A DNA stretch of 64,000 nt from Mesorhizobium sp. WSM4311. Its GTDB lineage: Bacteria; Pseudomonadota; Alphaproteobacteria; Rhizobiales; Rhizobiaceae. The stretch is taken from the NCBI RefSeq assembly GCF_002295115.1, contig NZ_NSFV01000010.1, positions 62,001 to 126,000 on the forward strand, given 5' to 3'. Numbering within the stretch: the first letter of the stretch is position 1; every line of letters begins with the position of its first letter. Positions 6,806-16,200 of this stretch are shown in pieces. The notes beneath the pieces were generated by a model. It was not told the DNA's origin and searched no databases. It worked only from the letters and a program-made list of their open reading frames with translations. The translations under genes were made by a program, and so were the position numbers.

Positions 6806-9241
6806 TCAGCCCGGCTCAAGCGTCTCTTGGATTGAATTGAGCAACGCGGTTATCGCCTGCTTGTACTTCTCGAACTCCGGCGACGTCTGCCGGACCTCGG
6901 TCGTGGTTGTCGCCGGCTGGCTCTGATCGGTCGCCACGCGCGGCACTTTCTGCCCCATTTTCCGCTCGGCCCAATCGATGACGTAGCCGACGGTCTTGCC
7001 GGTCAGGAACGGATTGGCCTGGATCACGGCTGCGCCCAGAACGGCGGTCAATTGCGACGAGCCGGACGCGGCCAGCACCTGGTGCGCTCCTTCCATGCCA
7101 AGGAAGTGGCAGAGATAAAGACGCCCGGCGGTAATCTGGTGGCCGCGGGCGCGCAGATAGGCCTCCCCTTCGCGCGCCAGGTTGCGCACCATTTCGCGCG
7201 ACAGCGTCGCGTCATAGCGAAGCGCGAGCAGGTCGGCGGTCGAAAGCGATCGGGCAAGGTCGGGACGATAGGTGTTCATCATCCGGATCCAGGTCTTGGT
7301 GATGAACTGGCCGGCGCCGGTTGCGGACGAGTTGGGATTCTTGGCGCGGGCGCTGCCGCCGCTTTCGACATGGACGATCCGGTCTGTCAGCGTCTCGACC
7401 GCGGAATCGCCGGGTCCGCCGGAACTAACGGAAACGGCGGTGGCGACTGTGGTGACCGTCCCGAGCGGGTCGATCGCCTCGCCGTTCTCGTAGAGCTCGA
7501 AATGCAGATGCGGGCCGGTCGAAAGCCCCGTGGTGCCGATGTAGCCGATGACGTCGCCGGCCTTCACCTTGGTGCCGACGCCGCTGGCGATGGCGAATTT
7601 TTGCATATGCGCGTAGCGCGTCTCGCGGCCGTTGGCATGCGTGATCTTGACCAGATTGCCATAGCTGCCGCCATCGCCCTGGAAGGAAATCTCGCCGTCG
7701 AAGGCGGCCATGACCGGCGCCCCGACCGGAGCCGCCCAGTCGACACCCTTGTGGATCCGAACCGTCCCGAGGATCGGATGCTTGCGCGGGCCGAAGGTCG
7801 ACGTCATCACCCCGGCGACCGGCGTGACCATGCCGTTGGTGACGTTCAGCGAGCGGACCTGATCATCGCCGGTCACGCAGGCGTATTGGCCGTCGCTTTG
7901 CTGGAAGACGAAGCAGTCGAGGTTCTTGTCCTTACCCAGGACACCGACGTAAAGCACCCGTCCGGAGATCTCGCCCTGGTCGCGCGGCGTCTGCGAGTAG
8001 ATCATCACCAGGCGCTGGTCCTCGCTGGCGAAAGCGTCGAGATCCTGTCCCCTCGACAGATACATGATCGCTTCGCCGATCACGCTGGTCGGCACCTTGT
8101 TTCGTGCCGCGGTCGAGTAGATCGCGTCGAGCAGGCGGTACTGCCGCTTGGGTCCGCCCTGGTCCGAGGCACCGGAATAGTTGAAGAGGTCCTCGCGAAC
8201 CCAGGGGTCGACGCCGGAAACGAAGGCGCCCGCCGTGTTGCGCGTCAGCGTGCCGACATAGACATTCCTGGCGTAGACCGAGACCTGCATCAGCGACATG
8301 GTGGTCGTCTCGCGGTTCGGCCGGAAGCCGCGCATGGCGACCACGAAACCGGCCTCGAGCCCGTCGCGCTTGAACAGCGCCTTCAGCGCCTCGCCGGCAA
8401 GCCTGGCGTCGTCCGCGGAGAAATGCGCGTCGAGCGCCACGCTATCCAGGCTGCGGTCGTTGAGGATTTTCACGAAAGTGTCCTCTGTCGCCGCGAAGCG
8501 CTGATATTCGCTGGTGACGGTGGCGACGGTGGTGTTGTTTTCGATCGCGGTTTTCTTGAAGGCGGGGAGCGCTGCCTCGCCCTGGTCGATGGTCTCGCCC
8601 CAGCCGGCCTCGGGGTCGTCCGCGTCGGCCTTGGGCGCCGAGCCGGCGGGGATCTCGCCCTCGTCCGGCGGCGCCTGCAGGTCGTTTGCCAGATCGCCCG
8701 GTTGGTCGTTGGGCGCCGCAGCAGGTGCGGGCGAGGTCGGCTGCTGATCGTCAGGCGCTGCGGTTGAAGACTTCGCAGCAGTCTGCCGCTGCGCCTTGAA
8801 GAAGGCAAAATCCTCCTGCGTCGACGGGATCGTGGTCATGAACTTCTCGCTGGCGCTCAGCATCACGTCGGACAGAATCTCGATCTGCGGCGAGGCCCCG
8901 GAACGGTCGAGTTCGGCCGGGCGCGCAACCGTGTGGCCCTTCGTGGCGGTGTCCGCGTCGGGCGCCAGCGTGATCCACATCGGGTCACCGGCAAGGTCGA
9001 TGATGGCAGGCACATAGACCGAGGCGTCGGGCGGCACGTCTTCCATGCCTTCGACGGGATGCAGTTCCTCATCCTCGTCGCCGAACGACCAGTTGTCCTT
9101 GGTAAGATAGAAGCCGGTGGCGATCGCGATGACGGTGAGCGTTGCAACGCCTGCAAGAACGCGGCGCCAGAGTTTGCGTCTGCGCTCGGCCAGGCGTGCC
9201 AGTCTCTTCTGTTTGAAGCTCGTGTCGATGCTGTGCGTCAC
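6806..9241 (-). CDS. Membrane-anchored bifunctional peptidoglycan hydrolase: M23 endopeptidase plus lytic-transglycosylase-like domain
   Basis: The 811-residue protein has a basic N-terminus and one membrane helix (about 28-46), so the bulk is periplasmic. An acidic, Pro/Ala-rich linker (about 150-215) precedes a region typical of M23 envelope peptidases. The M23 (LytM) domain lies at about 470-590, with zinc ligands visible in HKGVDWA (about 496-502) and HLHFEL (about 577-582). After it comes a transglycosylase-like segment (about 615-740) with IVHVESGG, a likely catalytic Glu, and GAGQFI. It would cut both peptide cross-links and glycan strands. It overlaps the DUF1036 gene by 4 bp and closes the kinase/phosphatase operon, suggesting that it opens the cell wall for T6SS assembly (inference). 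Confidence 0.85.
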   Translation of the reverse strand: MTHSIDTSFKQKRLARLAERRRKLWRRVLAGVATLTVIAIATGFYLTKDNWSFGDEDEELHPVEGMEDVPPDASVYVPAIIDLAGDPMWITLAPDADTATKGHTVARPAELDRSGASPQIEILSDVMLSASEKFMTTIPSTQEDFAFFKAQRQTAAKSSTAAPDDQQPTSPAPAAAPNDQPGDLANDLQAPPDEGEIPAGSAPKADADDPEAGWGETIDQGEAALPAFKKTAIENNTTVATVTSEYQRFAATEDTFVKILNDRSLDSVALDAHFSADDARLAGEALKALFKRDGLEAGFVVAMRGFRPNRETTTMSLMQVSVYARNVYVGTLTRNTAGAFVSGVDPWVREDLFNYSGASDQGGPKRQYRLLDAIYSTAARNKVPTSVIGEAIMYLSRGQDLDAFASEDQRLVMIYSQTPRDQGEISGRVLYVGVLGKDKNLDCFVFQQSDGQYACVTGDDQVRSLNVTNGMVTPVAGVMTSTFGPRKHPILGTVRIHKGVDWAAPVGAPVMAAFDGEISFQGDGGSYGNLVKITHANGRETRYAHMQKFAIASGVGTKVKAGDVIGYIGTTGLSTGPHLHFELYENGEAIDPLGTVTTVATAVSVSSGGPGDSAVETLTDRIVHVESGGSARAKNPNSSATGAGQFITKTWIRMMNTYRPDLARSLSTADLLALRYDATLSREMVRNLAREGEAYLRARGHQITAGRLYLCHFLGMEGAHQVLAASGSSQLTAVLGAAVIQANPFLTGKTVGYVIDWAERKMGQKVPRVATDQSQPATTTTEVRQTSPEFEKYKQAITALLNSIQETLEPG

Positions 9242-9738
9242 GGGCTATTTCCGGTCAGGAAATAGGTCCAGCGCACCTGCTCCAGCGTATCGACCTCGAC
9301 GAAACGCGCCGCGATATGACCGCGCTGCCAGCACTCCTCGATGCCACGGATGGAAAAGCGGCGCCGATCAACGCACATCTCGGTCGATCCGTTGAGGATC
9401 GCATGGCCGAACACGTCGGTCGCGTAGAGGTAGATGTAGCGGTTGGCCAGTTCCTCGCGGATGACGTTCACGCACTGGTTGGCGCCGATGGTCCACCAGC
9501 CGTCGGTCTGGTCGGCATTGTCGACCTTCTGTCCGACGGCGAGGTTGACGACGTCGAGCGTCTGGTTACAGACGGTGAATTCGGCATGCGCGCTGTCGGT
9601 CGAGAAGATAACGAGCAGCGCCGCGCCGGACAGCGCGGAGAATGCCAAGCGGCCGGAGAAATCCGCCAACAATCGAAGCCAGCTACGCTTTGCGTGTGAC
9701 GAAGGCCGGCAAAATGAATGCGAGGGGCGAAGGTCCAT
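9238..9738 (-). CDS. DUF1036 exported protein
   Basis: The 166-residue product has an N-terminal hydrophobic segment (about 30-52, FSALSGAALLVIFSTDSAHA) that acts as a signal peptide. A DUF1036 domain of about 110 residues follows: FTVCNQTLDVVNLAVGQK, the WWTIGANQC motif, then the YLYATD strand. DUF1036 proteins are small periplasmic or inner-membrane proteins of unknown function, common in rhizobia. The N-terminus is rather long and a later start is possible. It sits 12 bp after the kinase gene and overlaps the M23/transglycosylase gene by 4 bp (ATGA), so translational coupling is likely and the two products probably work in the same envelope process. Confidence 0.75.
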   Translation of the reverse strand: MDLRPSHSFCRPSSHAKRSWLRLLADFSGRLAFSALSGAALLVIFSTDSAHAEFTVCNQTLDVVNLAVGQKVDNADQTDGWWTIGANQCVNVIREELANRYIYLYATDVFGHAILNGSTEMCVDRRRFSIRGIEECWQRGHIAARFVEVDTLEQVRWTYFLTGNSP

Positions 9739-9750
9739 CGGCGTTCATAT

Positions 9751-12387
9751 CTATCCGCCGAGCCGGAAATACTTGGCGGTGGCGGAGAACTGCAAGCCGT
9801 CGGCGCCGATCTCCTTGAGGATCTTTGGCAAAAGCTCGGAGACCGGCGTCGGTTTCGAGAACATCGCGGCTTGGATGTCCTTCGGCCCGGCGATCACCAG
9901 CATGATCTGCGGCAGGGGTTTGCCGGCCGACTTGTCGGCGGCGCCTAGACCGATCGGGATGTTGAAGGTCGCCTTGTCGGTCTGCGCCACGATGCGATCA
10001 TCGAGGTTGAAGGCGATGCCCCTGTGGTCGATTAGCATGACGTTGGAAACCAGCCCGCCACGCGTTACCAGCGTGCCACTGATCGGCGCGCCATCCGGCA
10101 CCGATGTCCGGTCGAGAACGAGCTGCGGACTTTCCACACGGTTCCGGTCGAGGACGCGCAGGAAGTTGGTCACTTCACACTGAGGCTGCTCGATAAGATG
10201 GACATTGATGTCCGGCTCGAGATGGAACCTCGAGCGAAAATCGTTGAGCATCTGCTCGAAGGGCTGCACGGCTGTCGCGAGGCCTTCGATGGCCGCGGAG
10301 CTGGCGGTTTGCGATGTCAGCGACGCATAGAAACAGTCGCCGCCGCTGAAGTCGCGCACCCACGAGGCGCGTTGCGCCGCCTCGTCGACCGGCTTTCCCG
10401 GTGGAACCGCCGGCTTTGGCACATCGATCGCGACTTCGGTGTCGGGCCGTGTGGTTGCCGGTGGCTGTGGTTGCTGCGACGGCTGCGCCATCTGTGTCGG
10501 CTCTGATGGCGAGGTTGGTGGTATCGGCTGGCTGGCCGTCGGGGGCGGGGCAGCCGGTTTCGCCGGCGGGCTGGCCGGCTGCGTCGGCAACCGGCTTTCA
10601 GAGGCCGGCGGCGAGGAAGCCCCCGGCCTGGCCAGCTTGGAAAGGATCTCGACCAGGTCCGTTGCACTGGGTTCTGTCGCCGGCGGATTTGCCTGCTGCG
10701 CCGGCTTGCTCCCTGCCTCCGCCTGGCTTGGCGCGGACGTCTTCGGCGGGTTCGCGGTCGGTTCCTGGGCAGGCTTGGTCTCGACCGGGGGCACTTGCGC
10801 CTGACTGTTGTCCGTGGTTTCGGGCTGGGCCGCAGGCGGCGCTGGCCTGCCGACGGGGGGCGCTACCGGCGCTTGCTCGGCGGGTTGCCGTGCTTCCGTT
10901 GCCGGCGGCGCCTCGGGCCTGGTGGTCGGCATGGGGGTGTCGGTAGGCTTGGCCGGCTCCGGTTTCTGCTCGCCCGCGGCGTCCGCCTGGTTCTCGGCCA
11001 GCATCGGGGGCTTCACCTGTGCATCCGGCAGGGCAGGTGGGTTCACCGTCTCGATGGTGGCGGCATTGTCGGGTTTTGAAGGCTCTGGCTGAGGTTGCAC
11101 CGGCGGCTGAGGGTTCGATTGATCCGGCTGCCGCGTTTGAGCCACCGACTTGGGGGCTTCAACACCGGGTTTGGGCACTGGCTTCGGTGTCAGCGGCTTG
11201 AGTTTCTCTTCGGCCGGCGGAGGCGCCAGGACGCCGCTGAAGTAAAGGCCGCCGCCCAGCAGGACCGCCAGCGTCACGAGGCCGCCGGCGACAGCCGGCA
11301 TCCGCGACGGTTTTCGCGGCGCAGCCGGCATGGGCGTGCTGGCCGGCGCGGGCGCTGGCGCAGGCCGGGGTTGTGACAGATGCGCCGGCCGCACATGTTC
11401 AACAAAGTGCTTTTCGCCTGCGGAGGCCGAAGGCTGCGGCCCGGACTCGGCCAGCGCCGTCCAGCCGGAGCGCGGCAAGCCCGCGCGGTCACGCGGACCA
11501 TACGATGCCGGCGGCAATGTCGCGTCGACATCCTCGCCACGCGTTGCCCTGGCGATCTCGGCCATGCTGGCCGGCCGATCGCGCGGATCCGGCTGCAGCA
11601 TCGCGGCAATGAGCTCTTGGAAATCGGGGTCGATGTCAGACAGGTCCGGCACGGTCCGGCGTTTCTCGATCACCTCATATTGCGAGCCGCTCATATCGAG
11701 CGGCTTTCCGCGCAATGCCGCGGCGAGCACCAGTCCGAGGCTATAGATATCGGACTGCTCGCTGACCTCGCCGCCATAGAGACCGAGCTGTTCGGGCGAA
11801 ACGTAATTGTATTTGCCGGCGAACTTCCCGCCGATCAGCGTTTCACCGCCTACGGCGGCCGACCGGGCGATGCCGAAATCGATGATCTTGGCGCTTTCCA
11901 CCCGCCCGCCAGGCAGGATGATGTTGTCCGGCGAGAGGTCGCGGTGAACCGCGCCCGCCTGGTGCACCGCGGCGAGCCCCGAAGCCAGGCGATGGCAAAG
12001 CCGCCGCACTTCTCCCCCCGGCATCGCTCCGCGACGCATCACGTCGAATAGTGATTGGCCGTCCACGAACTCCATCGCCAGATAGGGGCGGCCGATCCTC
12101 GGATCGATGGTGAAGACGTGATAGCGCACCACCGCGTCATGCGACAGGTGGTTGAGGATCGACGCTTCCTTGCGGAACAGCGACAGGATCGTCTGATCGC
12201 GGGCGAATTCGGGCAGTACGATCTTGATCGCCACATGGTCGCCGGTTTGGATATTGTGGCCGCGATAGACTTCTCCCATGCCGCCGGAGGCGATCCTCTC
12301 GTCGAGTTCGTAAATGCCGCTGAGCTGCGTGCCGACGCCGGCATAGATGTCGTTCGTCGATATCCGGGTCTTGTTCTCGTCGCTCAT
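9751..12387 (-). CDS. ppkA: Transmembrane Ser/Thr protein kinase of the T6SS (PpkA type)
   Basis: The 878-residue protein has a cytoplasmic Hanks-type kinase domain (about 25-285): GGMGEVY glycine loop, Lys55 in VAIKIV, HRDLSPDN with Asp150 and Asn155, Asp170 in DFG, and YVSPEQ. All catalytic residues are present. One membrane helix (about 364-387) is followed by about 300 residues of Pro/Ala/Gln-rich linker and a folded C-terminal domain of about 190 residues with GGDCFYASL and IAGP motifs. PpkA normally phosphorylates the FHA protein to trigger T6SS firing; the periplasmic domain is expected to sense envelope signals. The start at 12387 overlaps the phosphatase stop by 4 bp, and two FHA proteins are encoded nearby. 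Confidence 0.9.
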   Translation of the reverse strand: MSDENKTRISTNDIYAGVGTQLSGIYELDERIASGGMGEVYRGHNIQTGDHVAIKIVLPEFARDQTILSLFRKEASILNHLSHDAVVRYHVFTIDPRIGRPYLAMEFVDGQSLFDVMRRGAMPGGEVRRLCHRLASGLAAVHQAGAVHRDLSPDNIILPGGRVESAKIIDFGIARSAAVGGETLIGGKFAGKYNYVSPEQLGLYGGEVSEQSDIYSLGLVLAAALRGKPLDMSGSQYEVIEKRRTVPDLSDIDPDFQELIAAMLQPDPRDRPASMAEIARATRGEDVDATLPPASYGPRDRAGLPRSGWTALAESGPQPSASAGEKHFVEHVRPAHLSQPRPAPAPAPASTPMPAAPRKPSRMPAVAGGLVTLAVLLGGGLYFSGVLAPPPAEEKLKPLTPKPVPKPGVEAPKSVAQTRQPDQSNPQPPVQPQPEPSKPDNAATIETVNPPALPDAQVKPPMLAENQADAAGEQKPEPAKPTDTPMPTTRPEAPPATEARQPAEQAPVAPPVGRPAPPAAQPETTDNSQAQVPPVETKPAQEPTANPPKTSAPSQAEAGSKPAQQANPPATEPSATDLVEILSKLARPGASSPPASESRLPTQPASPPAKPAAPPPTASQPIPPTSPSEPTQMAQPSQQPQPPATTRPDTEVAIDVPKPAVPPGKPVDEAAQRASWVRDFSGGDCFYASLTSQTASSAAIEGLATAVQPFEQMLNDFRSRFHLEPDINVHLIEQPQCEVTNFLRVLDRNRVESPQLVLDRTSVPDGAPISGTLVTRGGLVSNVMLIDHRGIAFNLDDRIVAQTDKATFNIPIGLGAADKSAGKPLPQIMLVIAGPKDIQAAMFSKPTPVSELLPKILKEIGADGLQFSATAKYFRLGG

Positions 12388-13202
12388 CTCGCCAGGCTCT
12401 CCGCTCCGGACCGATCCGAATGGAGCGCGCCGTTGCGCCCGCCGCCGATCTTCACGAGTACGATGGTCACATTGTCGGTTCCGCCGCGCGCCAGCACCGT
12501 CTCCAGCAGGCTTCGGCACGCCGCCTGCGGCGTTGCGGATATCACCGCGGCTTCGATCTCGGCGTCGCTGACATGCGCCGTCAGTCCGTCGGTGCTCAGG
12601 ACGAAAACATCGCCCGGCATCAGCTCGCCCTGCTGGAAATCGATCTCGAGCTCATCGCTGACGCCGACCGCATGGGTGATGACATGGCGGCGCGGCCAGG
12701 TAAGCGCTTCCTCCGCGCTGATCATGCCGCGGTCCAGCAGTTCCTGGACCTCGGTGTGATCCTTCGAGACCTGAAAGATCACACCGTTGCGGACCAGATA
12801 GATGCGGCTGTCGCCGGCCCACAAGCAGGCGAAGCGTCCGTCCATTGCAAGCAAGGCCGCGAAGGTGGAGCCGATGGTGATGCCGCGCGATCGCGAGATG
12901 TCGCGGATCTCGGAATTGGCGCGGCTCAGCCGGTCTTCGAAGCGCGCGCGAAGGTCCGGCGCCGAGCTCGCAATGCCGATCGTCGCCAGATGATCGACGA
13001 TGCTGGCCGATGCGACCTCGCCGGCCTCGTGCCCGCCCATGCCGTCGGCCACCACCCACAGGCCGGTCTGCGGCTCTATCAGGTAGTTGTCCTCATTGTG
13101 GTCGCGCACGCAGCCCTTATGGCTTACGCCGAAGCTTTCGATGGGAAGGACGACAGAGCTCAATTTGCCACCAAGCGCTTCGCGAGCGTCCTCTGTGACC
13201 AA
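12384..13202 (-). CDS. pppA: PP2C-family protein phosphatase of the T6SS (PppA type)
   Basis: The roughly 272-residue protein is a single PP2C domain. The metal-binding and core motifs are visible: DHNEDN, VVADGMGGHEAG, WAGDSR, LSTDGLT and the terminal GGTDNVT. It is predicted to remove phosphates added by the adjacent kinase, giving reversible control of T6SS assembly through FHA proteins. The start is uncertain. The frame opens with TTG at 13202, and an internal TTG about 13 codons later, just before SSVVLPIESFG, would still leave the whole domain intact. It overlaps the kinase gene by 4 bp and follows tssM with a gap of 96 bp. Confidence 0.9.
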   Translation of the reverse strand: MVTEDAREALGGKLSSVVLPIESFGVSHKGCVRDHNEDNYLIEPQTGLWVVADGMGGHEAGEVASASIVDHLATIGIASSAPDLRARFEDRLSRANSEIRDISRSRGITIGSTFAALLAMDGRFACLWAGDSRIYLVRNGVIFQVSKDHTEVQELLDRGMISAEEALTWPRRHVITHAVGVSDELEIDFQQGELMPGDVFVLSTDGLTAHVSDAEIEAAVISATPQAACRSLLETVLARGGTDNVTIVLVKIGGGRNGALHSDRSGAESLAR

Positions 13203-13298
13203 TCATGGGCGGCGTGCCCAGGCCACTTTGCCACAAGCGCATACGTTAGAGTACCGAAATGAGGGCTGCGGCCGGCGGCGCGCTGGAACACAGCCATG

Positions 13299-16200
13299 TC
13301 AGAACGCCTTTGGACAGCTGAAGCCGGCCAGGGCCGGCAGCAGGAATGGATTGGCCCCCGGTCCGGTCTGCATCGTGTAAGCGACGTCTCGTCCGCCGAT
13401 CACGAAGCGGGCTTCGGTGTTGGCGCCATTGGCGGTGATGGTCGCCTTGTCCAACAGACGCTTGAAGGCCCACGGTCCTTCGAATTTGAGAGCGGAGTCG
13501 CGGCCCGGCATTTCCGGCATCAGGCTAAGGCTGGCGGAACCAGAGGCCGTGCTGGTTGGCCAGGTCACGGTGCTTGGCGCGCTCCCGGCCTGACTGCTCT
13601 GGACGGTCTGTCCGTCAATGTCGAGAACCGCGTTATCAGCGTCGCTGTTCAGCGAAAAAGGCGTGATGGTGATCGAAACCGACGGCACCGAGCCACCGGA
13701 TGGGAAGAAGGCGCTGCGGATTTCGGCGGCCGACTGAAATGATTTCAAGGTCGACTTCGCCAGGTCGCGGCTGGAGCGGACATCCTGTCTCCAGGTCCAT
13801 TCCTGGCCGGTCATGTCGATCAGCGGCGCAAGGTTCTGTGCGAAGAAGCGGTCCATCAGCCCGCCCGGCGCGAAAAGCTTGGCGAAATCCGCTATCGGGA
13901 TCTCTCCGGTGCCGTCACTGGCAAAGGGATAGCGACCGTTGACCGCCTCCTCGCAGGCTCGTGTGACCGTCTGGTCAAGGTTCTGGTTGAGGTTGGCCAC
14001 CGAGGCTTGCGCGACATTGCCTTCGAACTCGTCCGCTGCCGCGTTGACCATGCGCGCAAGCGGCTTCGGAAGACGCGAGGCATTGGCGCGCAGCGTGGAG
14101 ATCTGCAACTGCAGGTTGGCATTGACGCGTTCGGTCTGTGAAGGGACATCGGCCGAAAGCTTGAGGCTTTGAAAGATGTCGCGGAAATTCCGTGTCAAGG
14201 CATCGAGCGGCCGCCGTCCACTGGCGCCGCTGACCAGGGCCTGGAACGGTCGAAACTGTGCCTCGACGCTCGCGCCGGCATTCTGTGCGACGGTCGAGCC
14301 CAATCCGGCTCGGCTCTGCGACTTGCCGCCGGCGATCTGCAGGCCGATGCGTGCCAGACCTTTGGCCACGCCGGCGGGGTCTTCCTGCGCCGCGCTGCTC
14401 TCGCCCTCGGCCGTGGTGTCCGGCTTCGTCAATGCGGTCTCATCGGCGATCGCGGTGAACAGCTGATCGAGAGGCGAGTCCGGCGCGGCGAGGGCGGAAA
14501 GCGCGAGATATTGCGGCTTGTCCTTGAGCAACGCCTTGAACTTGAGCTGGTCGAGCACGCGGTTCCATGCGGAGGAGAATTCCTTGCCGTAGCGGTCGAT
14601 CAGTTCGGGACCGAGCTTGGGCAGGTCCTGGTCGATGCCACCCTGTTCGCCGCCTCCGCCGAGCACCCACTGGTCGTTGACGAGCATTTGCGCGATGCGC
14701 GAGAGCTGCGGCAGGAAGAAGCGGTTGAAGCCGGCACGCGTGTAAAGCCCGGGAACGTTGAGATCGGTGAGATCGCGGCCATCCATGCGTTCGAACAGCA
14801 GCTGCGCCTCGGGGCCGGCTTTCGCGGCGACGGAGAGGTCCTCCAGCCTTGCGGCGTAGACCGCCGACCTGATCAGCGCCGAAGCGCGGTCGGCAAGGCT
14901 CATGCGCCCAAGCGAGCGTTGCGCGGCCTCGATCAGTGGCTGGTTGAGTTCAAAGACGGGATCGTAGGCGTCGTCGAGCGCCAGCATCGCGCGCAGATGC
15001 TTTTCGAGCTGCGCGCGGCCCTCGCGGTTGTTCTCGCCGGGATAGCGGTTCTCTTCCCAATCCTGCCTCATCCAGGAGACGATCAATTCGTCATCGACCT
15101 TCGGAGCCTTGCCGCCCAGCATCAGGTAGATCTTCAGCGGTTCGTAGAGCGCGATCGGATCGGCCATCCTGGCCTGGATGGTGCGCTCGGCCTGCACCAG
15201 CAGCCGGGAGCGGAATGTCCGCTCGAGCGCTTGCCGGTAGGCGGTCCTGGAGGCCGACAGCAGCCTCTCGCGCTGGCTGAGCCCGAACGTCTCCTCGATC
15301 GGCTTTGCCTGGTCGCCGTTCTCGAAGCCGGCCGGCAGGTTGCGCAGCTGGTCGAGCGGGCCGATGACGTTTTCGAGGTCGACGTCGGTCACCGTCGTGC
15401 TCTTGAGCAGCGAATCGGCGCTGTCGCGATACTGTGCCATCGCCTGCCTGGTTGAGGCGATCAGCGACTTGTTGGCGAAGAAGCTGAGGCCAAGCACGCC
15501 GAGAGCCGCCAAGGCCGCCAGCGCAATGGCGGCGAGACCGCCAAATCTCGCGAGCCTGGCGCGCCGTTCGGCCACCCGGTCGAAGGATACCCAGCCCGAT
15601 TCCGGGAAGATCACATTGGTCAGCAGATCGTGCAGGAAGAAGCTCTTGCCGGTGCCGGAAAGATGCGCCTGCGAGGTGCTGCCGAAGCTGCGGCCGATCG
15701 TGCCCAGCACCTGGTCGAACGGTGTTCCTTCCTGAGTACCAGAGGAGAAATAGAGACCCCGCAGGCTGACATTGACATGCGATCGAGAGGCATCGAACAA
15801 GCTGCCGATAAAATGCGCTATCCGGTTCCCCAGCGCAGCGAACTGCGCCGGGAAGCCGAAGATGGCGATGCGCGCCACCGGGTCGGCCTCCTCCTGCAAG
15901 CGATCGACGACTTCTTCCGCCAAGCGCTTCGCCAGCCGGTCGAGTTCGGCCGGCGCCTCGCCGGCCATGTTCCTTGTGCGATCGGCGGTCTGGAACGTCG
16001 CGCCCCACACCTTGCGCCTGCGCGCTTCGTCGAATTGGCCGAAATAATCCAAGAAGCCGGAAACGAGATCGGACTTGGTGAAAAGCAGATAGACGGGAAA
16101 CTGGATCTTCAGCGTCTCGTGCAATTCGCGCAGGCGGCTTCTTATCTCGGTCACATGCGCCTCGATATGCCGGTCGTCGAGGCCGATGAGATCGGCGAGG

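Noticed and set aside
7052..8767. Long open frame on the plus strand opposite the M23/transglycosylase gene
   Set aside because: It lies wholly inside a well-supported gene on the other strand and has no recognisable domain; high-GC coding DNA often leaves such antisense frames open.
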